The notes: a model not told the origin generated them from the sequence alone. A stretch of DNA of 64,000 nucleotides from Marinomonas sp. CT5 (GCF_018336975.1 NZ_CP025572.1:3417046-3481045); one strand, 5' to 3'. Positions 16,882-26,350 are shown, numbered from the stretch's first letter. A program made the numbers and translations.

Positions 16882-17670
16882 ATGCAACCTAGAATCAATG
16901 TCGCACTTAAAGCAGCTCGCGCCGCTGCAGAATATATAGTTCACTCACAAGAGAAACTGCTTTTTGATAAAGAGCAAGGCCAATCTGCTGAACAAGTTTA
17001 TCAAGCTGTTTGCTCTGGCGCAGAACGTAGCATTGTTTACCACTTAGAAAAAGCCTACCCAGCAGACACCATTACAACTCGCCTGCAAGGCACAGTGCAA
17101 AATGGCGAAGAAGGTGAATGGATTATTGATGCCATTCAAGGTCAGCACTTATTTTCACGCGGCCTAACAGGCAACGTTATTACAATGAGCTATTTAGTTG
17201 CCGGTAAAGTAGAGCACGCTCTTGTGCTAAATCCTCACACCAAAGACGAATTTTACGCAAGTAAAGGTCGCGGTGCTTACCTGAACAACTCTCGAATCCG
17301 TAGCAGCGCGGCACGTACTTTAGAAAACGTGACAGTAGCAGCACAATTCCCAGCGACAGACCGTTTAATGCCTTCTCTTTCAGGCCAATTCGCTGTTCTT
17401 ACTGACATTGCAGAGCAAGGTGCTCGCGCCGTTATGCAAGATTGCCCAGCATTGATGCTTGCTAACGTAGCAGCAGGTCGATTAGATGCCGCTTGGGGTA
17501 TCAAACTTCAAGAATGGGAAATGCAAGCTCCGCTATTCATTGCGAAAGAAGCAGGCTGCCTATTCTCAGGGTTTGATGGCTCACCAAGTTTAGAAAAAGG
17601 CGACGTATTATGTGCTGCACCACGCCTATTTAAAGTATTGCTACCTGTTCTAAACAAGCACCTAAACTAA
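16882..17670 (+). CDS. suhB: SuhB, inositol-monophosphatase fold with degenerate active site
   Basis: 262 residues of the IMPase fold. In E. coli SuhB is both an inositol monophosphatase and a Nus-complex partner needed for rRNA antitermination. Here the metal motif normally DPLDGT reads IIDAIQGQ (about residues 83-90) and the C-terminal PWD reads EWE (about residue 213), so two of the metal-binding Asp residues are replaced. The fold-level landmarks remain: KGRGAYLNNSRIR, ANVAAGRLDAAWG, AKEAGCLFS. Phosphatase activity is therefore doubtful while the antitermination role is plausible, and the leader carries boxB/boxA-like elements. Divergent from trmJ. Confidence 0.85.
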   Translation: MQPRINVALKAARAAAEYIVHSQEKLLFDKEQGQSAEQVYQAVCSGAERSIVYHLEKAYPADTITTRLQGTVQNGEEGEWIIDAIQGQHLFSRGLTGNVITMSYLVAGKVEHALVLNPHTKDEFYASKGRGAYLNNSRIRSSAARTLENVTVAAQFPATDRLMPSLSGQFAVLTDIAEQGARAVMQDCPALMLANVAAGRLDAAWGIKLQEWEMQAPLFIAKEAGCLFSGFDGSPSLEKGDVLCAAPRLFKVLLPVLNKHLN

Positions 17671-17698
17671 TATTTGACTTAGGTTCGCAGCGCTTAAA

Positions 17699-17735
17699 AA
17701 AGGCTCTTTTCATCACTGAAAAGAGCCTTTTTTTA
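17699..17735 (+). terminator. Intrinsic terminator after suhB
   Basis: AGGCTCTTTTCA, loop TCAC, TGAAAAGAGCCT with A residues before and a T run after; works in both directions between suhB and the convergent oxidoreductase gene. Confidence 0.93.
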
Positions 17736-17766
17736 TTTTCATTACATCGCGAGCCTAGAAACCTTT

Positions 17767-18825
17767 CTAGTGTTTGTGATGACTGTGTTCATGATGATGG
17801 TGAGGCAAATCTTCTTCATGGTGATGATGGTCATCATCCGAAGCATCTTCGCCAGGATAATACAAACCAATATCCTGGCGAATTTCATCAAGTGTCGCAA
17901 TTAGTTCTAGACTGTCCTGCCAACTGTGATTAGGGCTTTGGATCAAGCCCTCTTCAAGACAGCGGTTCACTTCGTCCACTTCAAATTGATAACCATTTCC
18001 AGGGAAGTCAAACTCGACCGCACGTTCTTTATTATCGGCACTCACTAATCGACAAGATTTTGCTTTAAACCATTCGGAATCAATTTCAATATACCCTTCA
18101 GAGCCAGATAGCATGGCGCGATTTGGGTTACACGAAATTAAAGACGCATCCAGTGAAGCAAGCTGTCCACTTTCCCAACCTAGCAGTATTTGCTCGAACA
18201 CATCCACTTCGGTGTCGCCAATAACAGCTTGGTTCTGAATAAAGTCAGGTTTACCGAAAAACAACTGCGCCAAAAACACCGGATAAATACCAATATCCAG
18301 CAAGGCCCCACCACCTAACTCAAGATTCAACAAGCGATGAGTTGGGTCTGTCGGTCCGACAAAGTTAAAGCTCGCCTGAATGCTATTCAAGCTGCCAATC
18401 TCTCCTTCTTCAACCCATTCCATAACTTGCTCGATAACAGGGTTAAAACGCGTCCACATGGCCTCCATAACAAACACGTTATGCTCTAGAGCTAACTCAT
18501 AAAGCTCTTTAGACTGAACTTCATTAATGGTAAAAGGCTTTTCGCATAACACGGCTTTACCAGCGAGAATACAAGCTTTTGTCAAATCGTAATGATAGAC
18601 ATGAGGTGTTGCTATATAGATGGCATCGACTTCATGGCTATTAATCAGTGAAAAATAATCGAAATATGCCAACTCAATACCAAATTCGCTCGAAAATGCA
18701 TCAGCAGAAGCCTTGCTACGAGAAGCAACCGCACGAAGTTCACCCGCTTTGACATGACAAAAATCACTCGCAAATAAATGCGCGATTTGACCTGTACCAA
18801 TAATACCCCAGCGTACCTTCTTCAT
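17767..18825 (-). CDS. Gfo/Idh/MocA family oxidoreductase with His-rich tail
   Basis: 352 residues. The Rossmann NAD(P) site is at the N-terminus (RWGIIGTGQIAHLFASDF), and the family EKP motif is seen in LCEKPFTINE (about residue 95), followed by the dimer/substrate domain with GGGALLDIGIYPVFLA. These enzymes oxidise or reduce sugars, inositols or trans-dihydrodiols. The odd part is the last ~25 residues, rich in His and acidic residues (DDDHHHHEEDLPHHHHEHSH), which is not part of the family fold and could bind Ni, Zn or Cu. Substrate unknown. Confidence 0.85.
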   Translation of the reverse strand: MKKVRWGIIGTGQIAHLFASDFCHVKAGELRAVASRSKASADAFSSEFGIELAYFDYFSLINSHEVDAIYIATPHVYHYDLTKACILAGKAVLCEKPFTINEVQSKELYELALEHNVFVMEAMWTRFNPVIEQVMEWVEEGEIGSLNSIQASFNFVGPTDPTHRLLNLELGGGALLDIGIYPVFLAQLFFGKPDFIQNQAVIGDTEVDVFEQILLGWESGQLASLDASLISCNPNRAMLSGSEGYIEIDSEWFKAKSCRLVSADNKERAVEFDFPGNGYQFEVDEVNRCLEEGLIQSPNHSWQDSLELIATLDEIRQDIGLYYPGEDASDDDHHHHEEDLPHHHHEHSHHKH

Positions 18826-18964
18826 AGGATTCTCCCCATAGACTTAAACAAAGCATTAACGCCAATAACGCTTCAGCAACAAACATAGCGGCGCTCAAAA
18901 TGTCACAAGAGACCTTTGCGCGAAGCCATGCAAAATATCTCGCTAAGTTTGACGTTAAAGAAGA

Positions 18965-19633
18965 CTATAGTCCACTGGCATTTTCAAGTTCATGAATACG
19001 TACATTTAACTTTTCCACTTGCTCTTCCAGTTCTTTTACCTTGGCTTCGAGCTGTTCTGTGTATCCATCGCGTGAAACCGATGTGGCAGACTCTACTACA
19101 GCTTCTTTGGGACGCTCTGAGTCGATACAAAAGCACTCCTGATAGCGTTGCTCACGCTTACCAGGCTCTTTTGGTAGTTGGCGTACATAAGGCCCCCCTG
19201 TTTTAGTTTGCAGTGATTGCAAAGCAAGCTCTACCTCATCTCGGGATTGGAAACTATGCAAACGACCACTGCGTGAGCGAAGCTCCCCTGGGGTTTGAGC
19301 GCCACGAACAAACATCAAACAAATAATCGCCGTTTCAGCTGACGATAATTGCAAATCAGAAAACTCGGTATTACAAAATCGATGTTGATATTTACTGACT
19401 CGACTATGGGAAGCATTAATTTCAGTCACTAACCCACGAGTTACCAGAGCATCTACTGCGTCTTGCACTTCTAGTTCAGTAAAATGAGTCACAGGTTCAC
19501 GGTTAGATTTTTGGTTGCAGGCATTAACGAGGGCATTCAAACTAAGAGGATATTGATCTGGTGTGGTTACCTCTTTTTCCATAAGACAACCAATAACACG
19601 CATTTCGATAAAGTTTACTTCATGATAACTCAT
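18965..19633 (-). CDS. yceH: YceH family protein (UPF0502/DUF480)
   Basis: 222 residues. The N-terminus IEMRVIGCLMEKEVTTPDQYPLSLNALVNACNQKSNREPV is the conserved DUF480 start, built as two winged-helix domains; GRLHSFQSRDEVELALQ marks the second domain. The C-terminal ~35 residues form a heptad-rich coiled coil (QLEAKVKELEEQVEKLNVRI). Function is not established; the winged helices suggest nucleic-acid binding. Single gene, ATG at 19633 with a GGAAAAAC-type site before it. Confidence 0.85.
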   Translation of the reverse strand: MSYHEVNFIEMRVIGCLMEKEVTTPDQYPLSLNALVNACNQKSNREPVTHFTELEVQDAVDALVTRGLVTEINASHSRVSKYQHRFCNTEFSDLQLSSAETAIICLMFVRGAQTPGELRSRSGRLHSFQSRDEVELALQSLQTKTGGPYVRQLPKEPGKREQRYQECFCIDSERPKEAVVESATSVSRDGYTEQLEAKVKELEEQVEKLNVRIHELENASGL

Positions 19634-19666
19634 AGTTTTTCCTAACAGCTTCTTTTCTATTCGTTT

Positions 19667-20455
19667 TTAACGATGCTTTTTAAACAATGTAAAAGGCATC
19701 ACCAATACTTCCTTTAACGATCTTGGTTGATACGTCACCGTATCAGGTAAGCCTATTTTTAAGTTTTTATCACCCTCCACTGCCTCATTTCTTTTACTCT
19801 TAAAAAAAGCATCCCACACACTTAAGAAAAATCCGTAATTACTGTTCGCTTCAAGGCTCTCTCTTGAGTGATGTATGCGATGCATATCTGGGGTGACAAT
19901 CAGCTTCTTGACCCATGCTTCGATATTAGCTGGCAACCTTGCATTGGTATGATTAAACATAGCCGATGCATTTAATAGAATATCAAATACCAATACGGCC
20001 GCCACAGGAATCCCCAGCAACCAAACTGCTAAGGCCTTAAGGAACAGAGATAAAATAATTTCAAGAGGATGAAAACGCACCGCTGAGCTCACATCTAACT
20101 CGGGATCAGAGTGGTGTACGCGATGAATGCGCCACAAAAAAGGAACGTAATGGAATAAACGATGCTGCCAATAAATAAGACAATCCAGCAACAAAATACT
20201 CAGCAAAAAGACAAACAAAAATGACAAATCGAATAAATTAAATAAACCGAAATTATGACTAGATAAAGCGACAATAGACAAGAATAACGGCTGAAAAATT
20301 CGCACGCTAATTGCCCCAATAACTAATAAAGAAAGGTTATGTCGCCAACGCTGGCGCCATTGCAAGAGAACCCCTCTTGGCCAATTCCATTGCCAAAATA
20401 TCAGCGAGCTAAAGACCAGGACAAAAACACCTATGCGAACAGTAAAATCTATCAT
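19667..20455 (-). CDS. Sterol desaturase / fatty acid hydroxylase family protein
   Basis: 262 residues with about five membrane segments and the conserved His clusters of the fatty-acid hydroxylase superfamily: HRLFHYV, IHRVHHSD and DMHRIHHS, plus HTN. These bind a di-iron centre for O2-dependent lipid hydroxylation or desaturation in the membrane. It lies 33 bp upstream of yceH on the same strand, so the two may share a transcript. The lipid substrate is unknown. Confidence 0.85.
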   Translation of the reverse strand: MIDFTVRIGVFVLVFSSLIFWQWNWPRGVLLQWRQRWRHNLSLLVIGAISVRIFQPLFLSIVALSSHNFGLFNLFDLSFLFVFLLSILLLDCLIYWQHRLFHYVPFLWRIHRVHHSDPELDVSSAVRFHPLEIILSLFLKALAVWLLGIPVAAVLVFDILLNASAMFNHTNARLPANIEAWVKKLIVTPDMHRIHHSRESLEANSNYGFFLSVWDAFFKSKRNEAVEGDKNLKIGLPDTVTYQPRSLKEVLVMPFTLFKKHR

Positions 20456-20512
20456 TTAGCATACAGTCCAAATTAAAAAGTTTTAAAAACAATCAAAAAC
20501 TTTCCACTAGCA

Positions 20513-20902
20513 TTAATTAAGATCAGAAGACTCTTGATGATTGATAAAAAAATGGACTTTTATTTGCCCAAGAAGTTCCATAAAAACATTAAGGTTTATG
20601 TCATCTAATCGATGAATGATAAGACAATCATCGCCAAACTGTGCCCGTGGTAAACGACTCCGAAATGAATGCAAAACACTTAAATCAGAAAAATAAATAC
20701 AGATATGATCAACACGTGCAGCGACGCCATACAACCAACCAGAACACAGTTTGAAGTAAGGAATCCCTAGGTCATTAACTAGCTCTGCTTCTGGTGCTAC
20801 GGCTCTCATCATCTCAATAATTTGCAATAAATCCTCTCGTCGAGCAGGGAGGGTTTGTTGTACATATTGCTCTACACAGTCATCAAACACACACGTCAAC
20901 AT
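20513..20902 (-). CDS. DUF1801/YdhG-like small protein
   Basis: 129 residues. The region PARREDLLQIIEMMRAVAPEAELVNDLGIPYFKL fits the start of the DUF1801 family (YdhG-like), in which a conserved aromatic-rich core follows. No catalytic motif is seen. It is 57 bp upstream of the desaturase-like gene on the same strand. Function unknown. Confidence 0.6.
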   Translation of the reverse strand: MLTCVFDDCVEQYVQQTLPARREDLLQIIEMMRAVAPEAELVNDLGIPYFKLCSGWLYGVAARVDHICIYFSDLSVLHSFRSRLPRAQFGDDCLIIHRLDDINLNVFMELLGQIKVHFFINHQESSDLN

Positions 20903-20974
20903 AAGATCGCCTACTACTTATTAGTGATAGAAAGAACCCGACCTTACTGACTTAATCAATGATAGTGGAATGAA

Positions 20975-22129
20975 TCACATGAGATTATGTTCTATTAATG
21001 CCTCTTCAATACGAGTCATGGCCTGATCGAGAATAGATTGGGGACAACCAAAGTTTAGGCGAACATAATTGGGATTACCAAAATCTTTACCATCAGAAAC
21101 CCCAACACCCGCATCGACAAAGAATTGATACGGACTATCAAGCGACAATGCTGATGCATCAATCCAAGCTAGGTACGTCGCTTCTAAATGCACCATTTTA
21201 AGAGGGGTTGCAGCAATTCTTTCAGCCAATAAGTCTCGATTACTTTTTAAATATGCCAATAACTCCTCATGCCACTCTTGCCCTTCTTCATAAGCGGCTG
21301 TTGCCGCTGTGAAACCAAGCATATTAGGCGATGGTATCAAACCAGCTCTTCCTTGATTAAATACTTGACGTAGTTGAGTATTTTCAATAACGGCGAAAGC
21401 ATAGCCGAGCCCGGCAATATTAAAGGTTTTACTGGGTGCCATTAAGGTAATCGTACGATTAGCGGCATCTTTATTTAGACTTGCAAATGGAATATGAGGC
21501 AAATCATCCAGAATCAAATCACAGTGAATTTCATCACTCACTACCACCAGATCGTGTTTCTTTGCCAAGGAGTGAATACTTAACAATTCCTTCTTGGTAT
21601 AGACAGTTCCTCCAGGATTATGGGGATTACACAGCAAAATCATCTTACTTTTGGGATTAGCACAAGCGGCTTCGAATTGCGCCATATCCGGCACCCAGCG
21701 ATCATTTTGAATGACCATATCCACACTCAATAAATCTCGCCCAGATAGCTCAGAAGCTTTCGTTAAATGATAATAGACTGGACCAGGTACAACGATACCA
21801 TCCCCCTCATTGGAAAAAGCACGAACACTTAAGTACAAAGCGCATACTAATCCCGGTAAATGCACTAAGTGAGCAGAAGAAACACTCCACCCATAACGAC
21901 TGGATAAATGCGATTGAATCGCGCTCACTAATGCTTTTGGCGGATGTGTATAACCAAAAACCCCTTCACTAACTCTCTGGCTTAAAGCAGTTTTTATACA
22001 ATCTGGTGAATCAAAATCCATATCAGCCACCCACATAGGAATAACCGAGTCAGAAAACTTAGACCACTTATCGCTACTGCTATTAGATCGATCTATCAAG
22101 GTATCAAATACAGAAAAGCCAACATCCAT
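20975..22129 (-). CDS. PatB/MalY-type cystathionine beta-lyase (aminotransferase fold)
   Basis: 384 residues from the ATG at 22129, which has GGAGTG upstream (an in-frame ATG at 22147 lacks a site). Fold-type I PLP enzyme with the family start FDTLIDRSNSSSDKWSKF, the MWVADMDF segment, NPHNPGG, VVSDEIHCDL and the PLP Lys in LMAPSKTFNIAGLG. Enzymes of this group cleave C-S bonds (cystathionine or cysteine conjugates) to pyruvate and ammonia. Divergent from betI across 424 bp. MalY versus PatB cannot be separated by eye. Confidence 0.85.
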   Translation of the reverse strand: MDVGFSVFDTLIDRSNSSSDKWSKFSDSVIPMWVADMDFDSPDCIKTALSQRVSEGVFGYTHPPKALVSAIQSHLSSRYGWSVSSAHLVHLPGLVCALYLSVRAFSNEGDGIVVPGPVYYHLTKASELSGRDLLSVDMVIQNDRWVPDMAQFEAACANPKSKMILLCNPHNPGGTVYTKKELLSIHSLAKKHDLVVVSDEIHCDLILDDLPHIPFASLNKDAANRTITLMAPSKTFNIAGLGYAFAVIENTQLRQVFNQGRAGLIPSPNMLGFTAATAAYEEGQEWHEELLAYLKSNRDLLAERIAATPLKMVHLEATYLAWIDASALSLDSPYQFFVDAGVGVSDGKDFGNPNYVRLNFGCPQSILDQAMTRIEEALIEHNLM

Positions 22130-22147
22130 TATAAAACACTCCAACAA

Positions 22148-22553
22148 TTAATTTTTTTAAAAGCCTTTGCAACAAACCATAAACCAAAGTCGCGTTTATA
22201 AGTTATAAATATGTAATGGCGTGCAGCAGTCATGCAATGCCTTTTTACAATTAACACATCAGTTACTGGGAACTCCAGTCATAATAGCCACCAAGGAGAG
22301 TGAATTAAGCCAAGTAATGATGTCGTTTTGAGGACAATATGAGGTAAAAAATCCTTATTTTTTATCTTAAACCGACATAATGACCCTAAAAAAATATTTT
22401 AAAAAAAACTTAAAACCAGATTTTACCCTTAAAAATCATATATTTAATTTATTTAGAGAACTAAGTTTTGATTTTGTCAAGGGTTGACCTAAATTGCACA
22501 ATCAGCCTAGTATAGTTTTAATTAAACGGCTGTTTAATAAAAAAGGATAAACA
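22148..22553. promoter_or_regulatory. AT-rich divergent region before betI
   Basis: About 400 bp with no gene. It becomes very AT-rich from 22330. A TATAGT hexamer (22511-22516) and a palindrome (22521-22538) lie just before betI; no well-spaced -35 was found for it. Nothing else was seen. Confidence 0.4.
22521..22538. promoter_or_regulatory. Candidate BetI operator
   Basis: ATTAAACGG followed by CTGTTTAAT: an 18-bp dyad with one mismatched pair, 16 bp before the betI ATG. TetR repressors usually bind such sites in their own promoter, so autoregulation is inferred. Confidence 0.5.
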
Positions 22554-23141
22554 ATGCCAAAAGTTGGAATGCCCGAGATCCGTAAACCTCAGCTCATCGA
22601 GGCCGCAATAAAAGCCATAGACAAATATGGTTTTGCGGGGGCAACCGTCAGTGTTATTGGAAAAAAAGCCGGCGTTTCACCAGCCATTATTAATCATTAT
22701 TTTGGCGGTAAAGACGGTTTATACGAAGAAACTATGCGAAGTTTAATACGTGAGTTTTTTGAAGTTTTATCCAAAGAAGTCCAAAAAACGCAAAATAAAT
22801 CAGCCAAATATAAGGTTATGGCAATCGTTAAAGCCAGTTTTAGCCAATCCCAAACCCACCCTCAAGTCGTCAAAACTTGGATTGGATTTTGGGCATCGGC
22901 CATGCATAAGCCCTCTTTATATCGATTACAAAATGTCTACTCGAAGCGTTTAAAAACATCGCTTGTGTGTGTGCTAAAAGAAGAATTTGAAGTTAAAAAA
23001 GCCCGTAACATTGCTCTCACCGTTGCTGCACTTATTGATGGTATGTGGTTACGAGGCTCTCTAGCAGGTGGCATTAATAAAAAAGAATGCGCCGCACAAA
23101 TACAGGATTACTTGGATCTCGTGTTTCAGGATCAAGCCTAA
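22554..23141 (+). CDS. betI: BetI-type choline-responsive repressor
   Basis: 195 residues, the normal length. TetR-type HTH near the N-terminus (GATVSVIGKKAGVSPAIINH, about residues 29-48) followed by YFGGKDGLYEETMR, and the BetI-typical opening MPKVGMPEIRKPQLIEA. BetI represses choline uptake and glycine-betaine synthesis genes until choline binds. A site AAAGGA precedes the ATG. Here it precedes the choline importer genes rather than betB/betA, which are not in the window. Confidence 0.9.
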   Translation: MPKVGMPEIRKPQLIEAAIKAIDKYGFAGATVSVIGKKAGVSPAIINHYFGGKDGLYEETMRSLIREFFEVLSKEVQKTQNKSAKYKVMAIVKASFSQSQTHPQVVKTWIGFWASAMHKPSLYRLQNVYSKRLKTSLVCVLKEEFEVKKARNIALTVAALIDGMWLRGSLAGGINKKECAAQIQDYLDLVFQDQA

Positions 23142-23229
23142 ACACGCGCCGGAACCAATAATTAACATCACTATTTTCCAGGATGCACTTAAGAAAAAGT
23201 GCACCCAACGTTTTAGGAGTTTTCACGTC

Positions 23230-23250
23230 CAGCGTCAATACCTGACGCTG
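23230..23250 (+). repeat. Hairpin in the betI-choX intergenic region
   Basis: CAGCGTCA, loop ATACC, TGACGCTG: a perfect 8-bp stem without a T run. It might set the level of choX mRNA relative to betI or be a processing site. Confidence 0.4.
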
Positions 23251-23294
23251 TATTCGCTCATTGATTTTGAGTTCAATAGAAAGAGGGTAAGGGT

Positions 23295-24230
23295 ATGTTA
23301 AATAAGGCAAAAAAGACCGCAATAGCCATTAGTGTGGCAAGTGTTTCGGGACTAATAATGGCTGCAGATTGTTCTACTGTGCGCTTTTCGGACGTAGGGT
23401 GGACAGATATTACCGCCACAACAGCGGTAACCAGTGAAGTTGTCAAAGGCCTAGGCTACAAAACCAAAACACAATTGCTATCTGTTCCTGTTACTTACAC
23501 TTCGTTAGCAAATGGCGATATAGATGTCTTCCTTGGCAACTGGATGCCAACCATGCAAGCTGACATCGAACCTTACCTTAAAGCTGGCACGGTTGAAGAC
23601 CTTGGTGCCAACCTAGTTGGTGCAAAATACACTCTAGCAGTTAGCAAAGATGCTTATGATGCTGGTGTTACGGATTTTTCAGACATAGCCAAACACCGCA
23701 AAGAGTTCTCAAGTCGAATTTACGGCATCGAACCAGGTAATGATGGAAATCGCATTATTCAAGATATGATTGATACCAACGCCTTTGGTTTAGGTAATTT
23801 CCAATTGGTGGAATCTAGTGAAGCAGGAATGCTATCCCAAGTTAGCCGTAACGCTCGCCGTAACAAATGGATTGCCTTTCTTGGTTGGGCACCACACCCA
23901 ATGAACGCCAACTTTAAAATGGAATACCTTTCTGGCGGTGACGATTACTTCGGCCCTAACTACGGAGGCGCCGATGTTCACACTAACGTTCGTAAAGGTT
24001 ACATCCAGCAATGTCCTAACGTTGGTAAGCTTATCTCAAATTTAAAATTTTCTTTGCCGATGGAAAACCAAATTATGGGCGCCATTCTGGACGATGGCAA
24101 AAAGCCTAATATCGCAGCAAAAGAATGGCTCAAAGCAAACCCTGAAGTTCTTGATGTTTGGCTAAAAGGTGTCACCACAAAATCTGGTGATAATGGTCTA
24201 AGCGCCGTGAAATCTCACCTAGGCCTGTAA
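23295..24230 (+). CDS. choX: Choline ABC transporter, substrate-binding protein
   Basis: 311 residues. A signal peptide (about 1-23, ending MAADC) leads into an OpuAC-type binding domain. FSDVGWTDITATTAV, the start typical of ChoX/ProX, and DVFLGNWMPTMQAD with its binding-cage Trp are seen. It should capture choline in the periplasm for the ChoWV importer. It sits between betI and the permease gene with a GAGGGTAAGGG site before the ATG. Confidence 0.9.
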   Translation: MLNKAKKTAIAISVASVSGLIMAADCSTVRFSDVGWTDITATTAVTSEVVKGLGYKTKTQLLSVPVTYTSLANGDIDVFLGNWMPTMQADIEPYLKAGTVEDLGANLVGAKYTLAVSKDAYDAGVTDFSDIAKHRKEFSSRIYGIEPGNDGNRIIQDMIDTNAFGLGNFQLVESSEAGMLSQVSRNARRNKWIAFLGWAPHPMNANFKMEYLSGGDDYFGPNYGGADVHTNVRKGYIQQCPNVGKLISNLKFSLPMENQIMGAILDDGKKPNIAAKEWLKANPEVLDVWLKGVTTKSGDNGLSAVKSHLGL

Positions 24231-24310
24231 TCCACATAATTAGCATACTGCTACTCCCTTAGTGATAACCCACTAAGGGAGCATCATCGAACTATCGGGA
24301 GAACACATAT

Positions 24311-25156
24311 ATGAATTGGCTGACGGATAATAAAATCCCTCTTGGCGCTTGGATGGAAAATTTTGTCGACTGGCTGGTCACTGCCGCTTCCGTATTTTTC
24401 GATCTAGTCTCCATTACGTTAGAAACCATGATAGTTACAATGGTTGATGCAATTGATGCCCTTCATCCACTTGCGGTCATTGCCATTATTTTAGTCGGTG
24501 TTTGGTTTCTACATCGCAGCATTAGCCTACTGATCTTTATTACCTTATCTCTGTTGCTCATCATTAACATGGGCTACTGGGTAGAAACCATTCAAACTTT
24601 AGTACTTGTCGTCTCAGCCACAGCAATCAGTGTATTTATTGGTGTTCCTATTGGTATTGCAGCCGCTCACCGACCTTGGCTATATACCACACTGCGCCCA
24701 ATTTTAGATTTAATGCAGACGATTCCAACCTTTGTGTATCTGATCCCTACGCTGATTTTATTTGGCTTAGGTTACGTGCCTGGGTTGATTTCAACCATCA
24801 TTTTCGCCATCGCCGCTCCAATTCGCTTAACATACTTAGGCGTGAGTAAAGTCCCAAATGAACTCATTGAAGCCGGCTTAGCCTTCGGTTGTACAAAATC
24901 AAAACTGCTATACAAAGTAGAGTTACCTGCAGCCATGCCAAACATTATGGCCGGTGTCACACAGTGCATTATGTTGTCTCTATCTATGGTCGTGGTAGCC
25001 GCCTTGGTTGGTGCTGATGGCTTAGGTAAGCCAGTTATTCGCGCACTAAACACAGTAAACATCTCTCAAGGTTTTGAAGCCGGTGTTGCCATTGTATTGG
25101 TAGCCATCATGCTAGACCGTATCTGTAAGTCACCAGCATCTAAGAGCGAGGGGTAA
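24311..25156 (+). CDS. choW: Choline ABC transporter, permease
   Basis: 281 residues, about six or seven membrane segments. The BPD-permease EAA-like loop is seen around LIEAGLAFGCTKSKLLYKVELP, and MQTIPTFVYLIPTLILFGLG matches ChoW/ProW. It forms the inner-membrane channel of the choline importer. The ATP-binding gene follows after 3 bp, so they are co-translated. Confidence 0.9.
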   Translation: MNWLTDNKIPLGAWMENFVDWLVTAASVFFDLVSITLETMIVTMVDAIDALHPLAVIAIILVGVWFLHRSISLLIFITLSLLLIINMGYWVETIQTLVLVVSATAISVFIGVPIGIAAAHRPWLYTTLRPILDLMQTIPTFVYLIPTLILFGLGYVPGLISTIIFAIAAPIRLTYLGVSKVPNELIEAGLAFGCTKSKLLYKVELPAAMPNIMAGVTQCIMLSLSMVVVAALVGADGLGKPVIRALNTVNISQGFEAGVAIVLVAIMLDRICKSPASKSEG

Positions 25157-25159
25157 TTT

Positions 25160-26350
25160 ATGGCTGTTGTAAGCATTGAAAATGTCGATATTGTCTTCGG
25201 TGACAATAAAGCAAAAACACTTCCTCTTATGGATAAAGGCCACTCTCGTGATGAAATACTTGGTATTACTGGCGATGTCGTTGGTGTACAAAATGCCAAT
25301 ATTGAAGTTAACGAAGGGGAAATCTGCGTACTGATGGGGCTATCGGGCTCAGGCAAATCTACTTTACTACGTGCCGTCAATGGCTTGAATAAAATCGCCC
25401 GCGGACGTTGTCTTGTTAGAGATGGCGATAAAATGGTCGACATGGCAAAGTGTGACGACGCAACCCTTCGCCATATGCGTACTCGTCGCGTATCTATGGT
25501 ATTTCAAAGCTTTGCCTTAATGCCTTGGCTAACCGTACTTGAAAACGTGGCCTTCGGCTTAGAAATGCAAGGAATGCCAAAAGCAGAGCGTCTTAAAAAG
25601 GCTCGAGAACAGCTTAAAATGGTCAGTCTTGATAAATGGGCAGACAAAAAGCCAGACGAATTGTCCGGCGGTATGCGTCAGCGTGTTGGTTTAGCAAGAG
25701 CCTTTGCTATGGACACGGATGTGTTGCTAATGGATGAACCTTTCTCCGCTTTAGATCCGCTCATTCGCTCACAACTTCAAGATGAATTGATTGAGCTACA
25801 AAGACGCTTAAATAAAACTATTATTTTCGTCAGCCATGATCTAGACGAAGCCCTGAAGATCGGCAGTAAAATCGCCATTATGGAATCCGCTAGAATCATT
25901 CAAGAAGACGCCCCAGAGCAGATCGTGCTTAACCCAGCCACTGAATATGTAGAAAAATTCGTTGCCCATACTAATCCACTAAATGTGCTATGTGGCAACT
26001 CACTGATGACGCCATTGCATGATTTAGCGGTACAAGACGAGCATATCATTATCAATGATGACGTTAAGATGAAACTAGAAAATGGCCAACTTATTTCAGT
26101 CCTGTGCGCTAAAGGTGAGATTCCAACAGCCCGCTGGACACCAGAAACTATCCTTGCCAACGTACCTGACAACACCGTCTTCATTGTACCTGCTAACATC
26201 CCTATGCGTGATGCGGTAGAAATACGCTACCACTCCAATCATTTCATGGTGATGGAAGATGCAGGCCAATGCATCGGCATTCTTAACGACCATAACTTTT
26301 ACCACGCACTACTGGGTAAACATTTTGGACGCGATGAAGAAGCCGCGTAA
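25160..26350 (+). CDS. choV: Choline ABC transporter, ATP-binding protein
   Basis: 396 residues. Walker A GLSGSGKSTLLRAVN (about residues 59-73), signature LSGGMRQRVGLARA, Walker B VLLMDEPFSALDP and the switch His in FVSHDLDEAL are all present. The C-terminal ~120 residues form the CBS-like regulatory part seen in ProV/ChoV proteins that respond to osmolarity or nucleotides. It powers choline import. A clear terminator follows. Confidence 0.92.
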   Translation: MAVVSIENVDIVFGDNKAKTLPLMDKGHSRDEILGITGDVVGVQNANIEVNEGEICVLMGLSGSGKSTLLRAVNGLNKIARGRCLVRDGDKMVDMAKCDDATLRHMRTRRVSMVFQSFALMPWLTVLENVAFGLEMQGMPKAERLKKAREQLKMVSLDKWADKKPDELSGGMRQRVGLARAFAMDTDVLLMDEPFSALDPLIRSQLQDELIELQRRLNKTIIFVSHDLDEALKIGSKIAIMESARIIQEDAPEQIVLNPATEYVEKFVAHTNPLNVLCGNSLMTPLHDLAVQDEHIIINDDVKMKLENGQLISVLCAKGEIPTARWTPETILANVPDNTVFIVPANIPMRDAVEIRYHSNHFMVMEDAGQCIGILNDHNFYHALLGKHFGRDEEAA

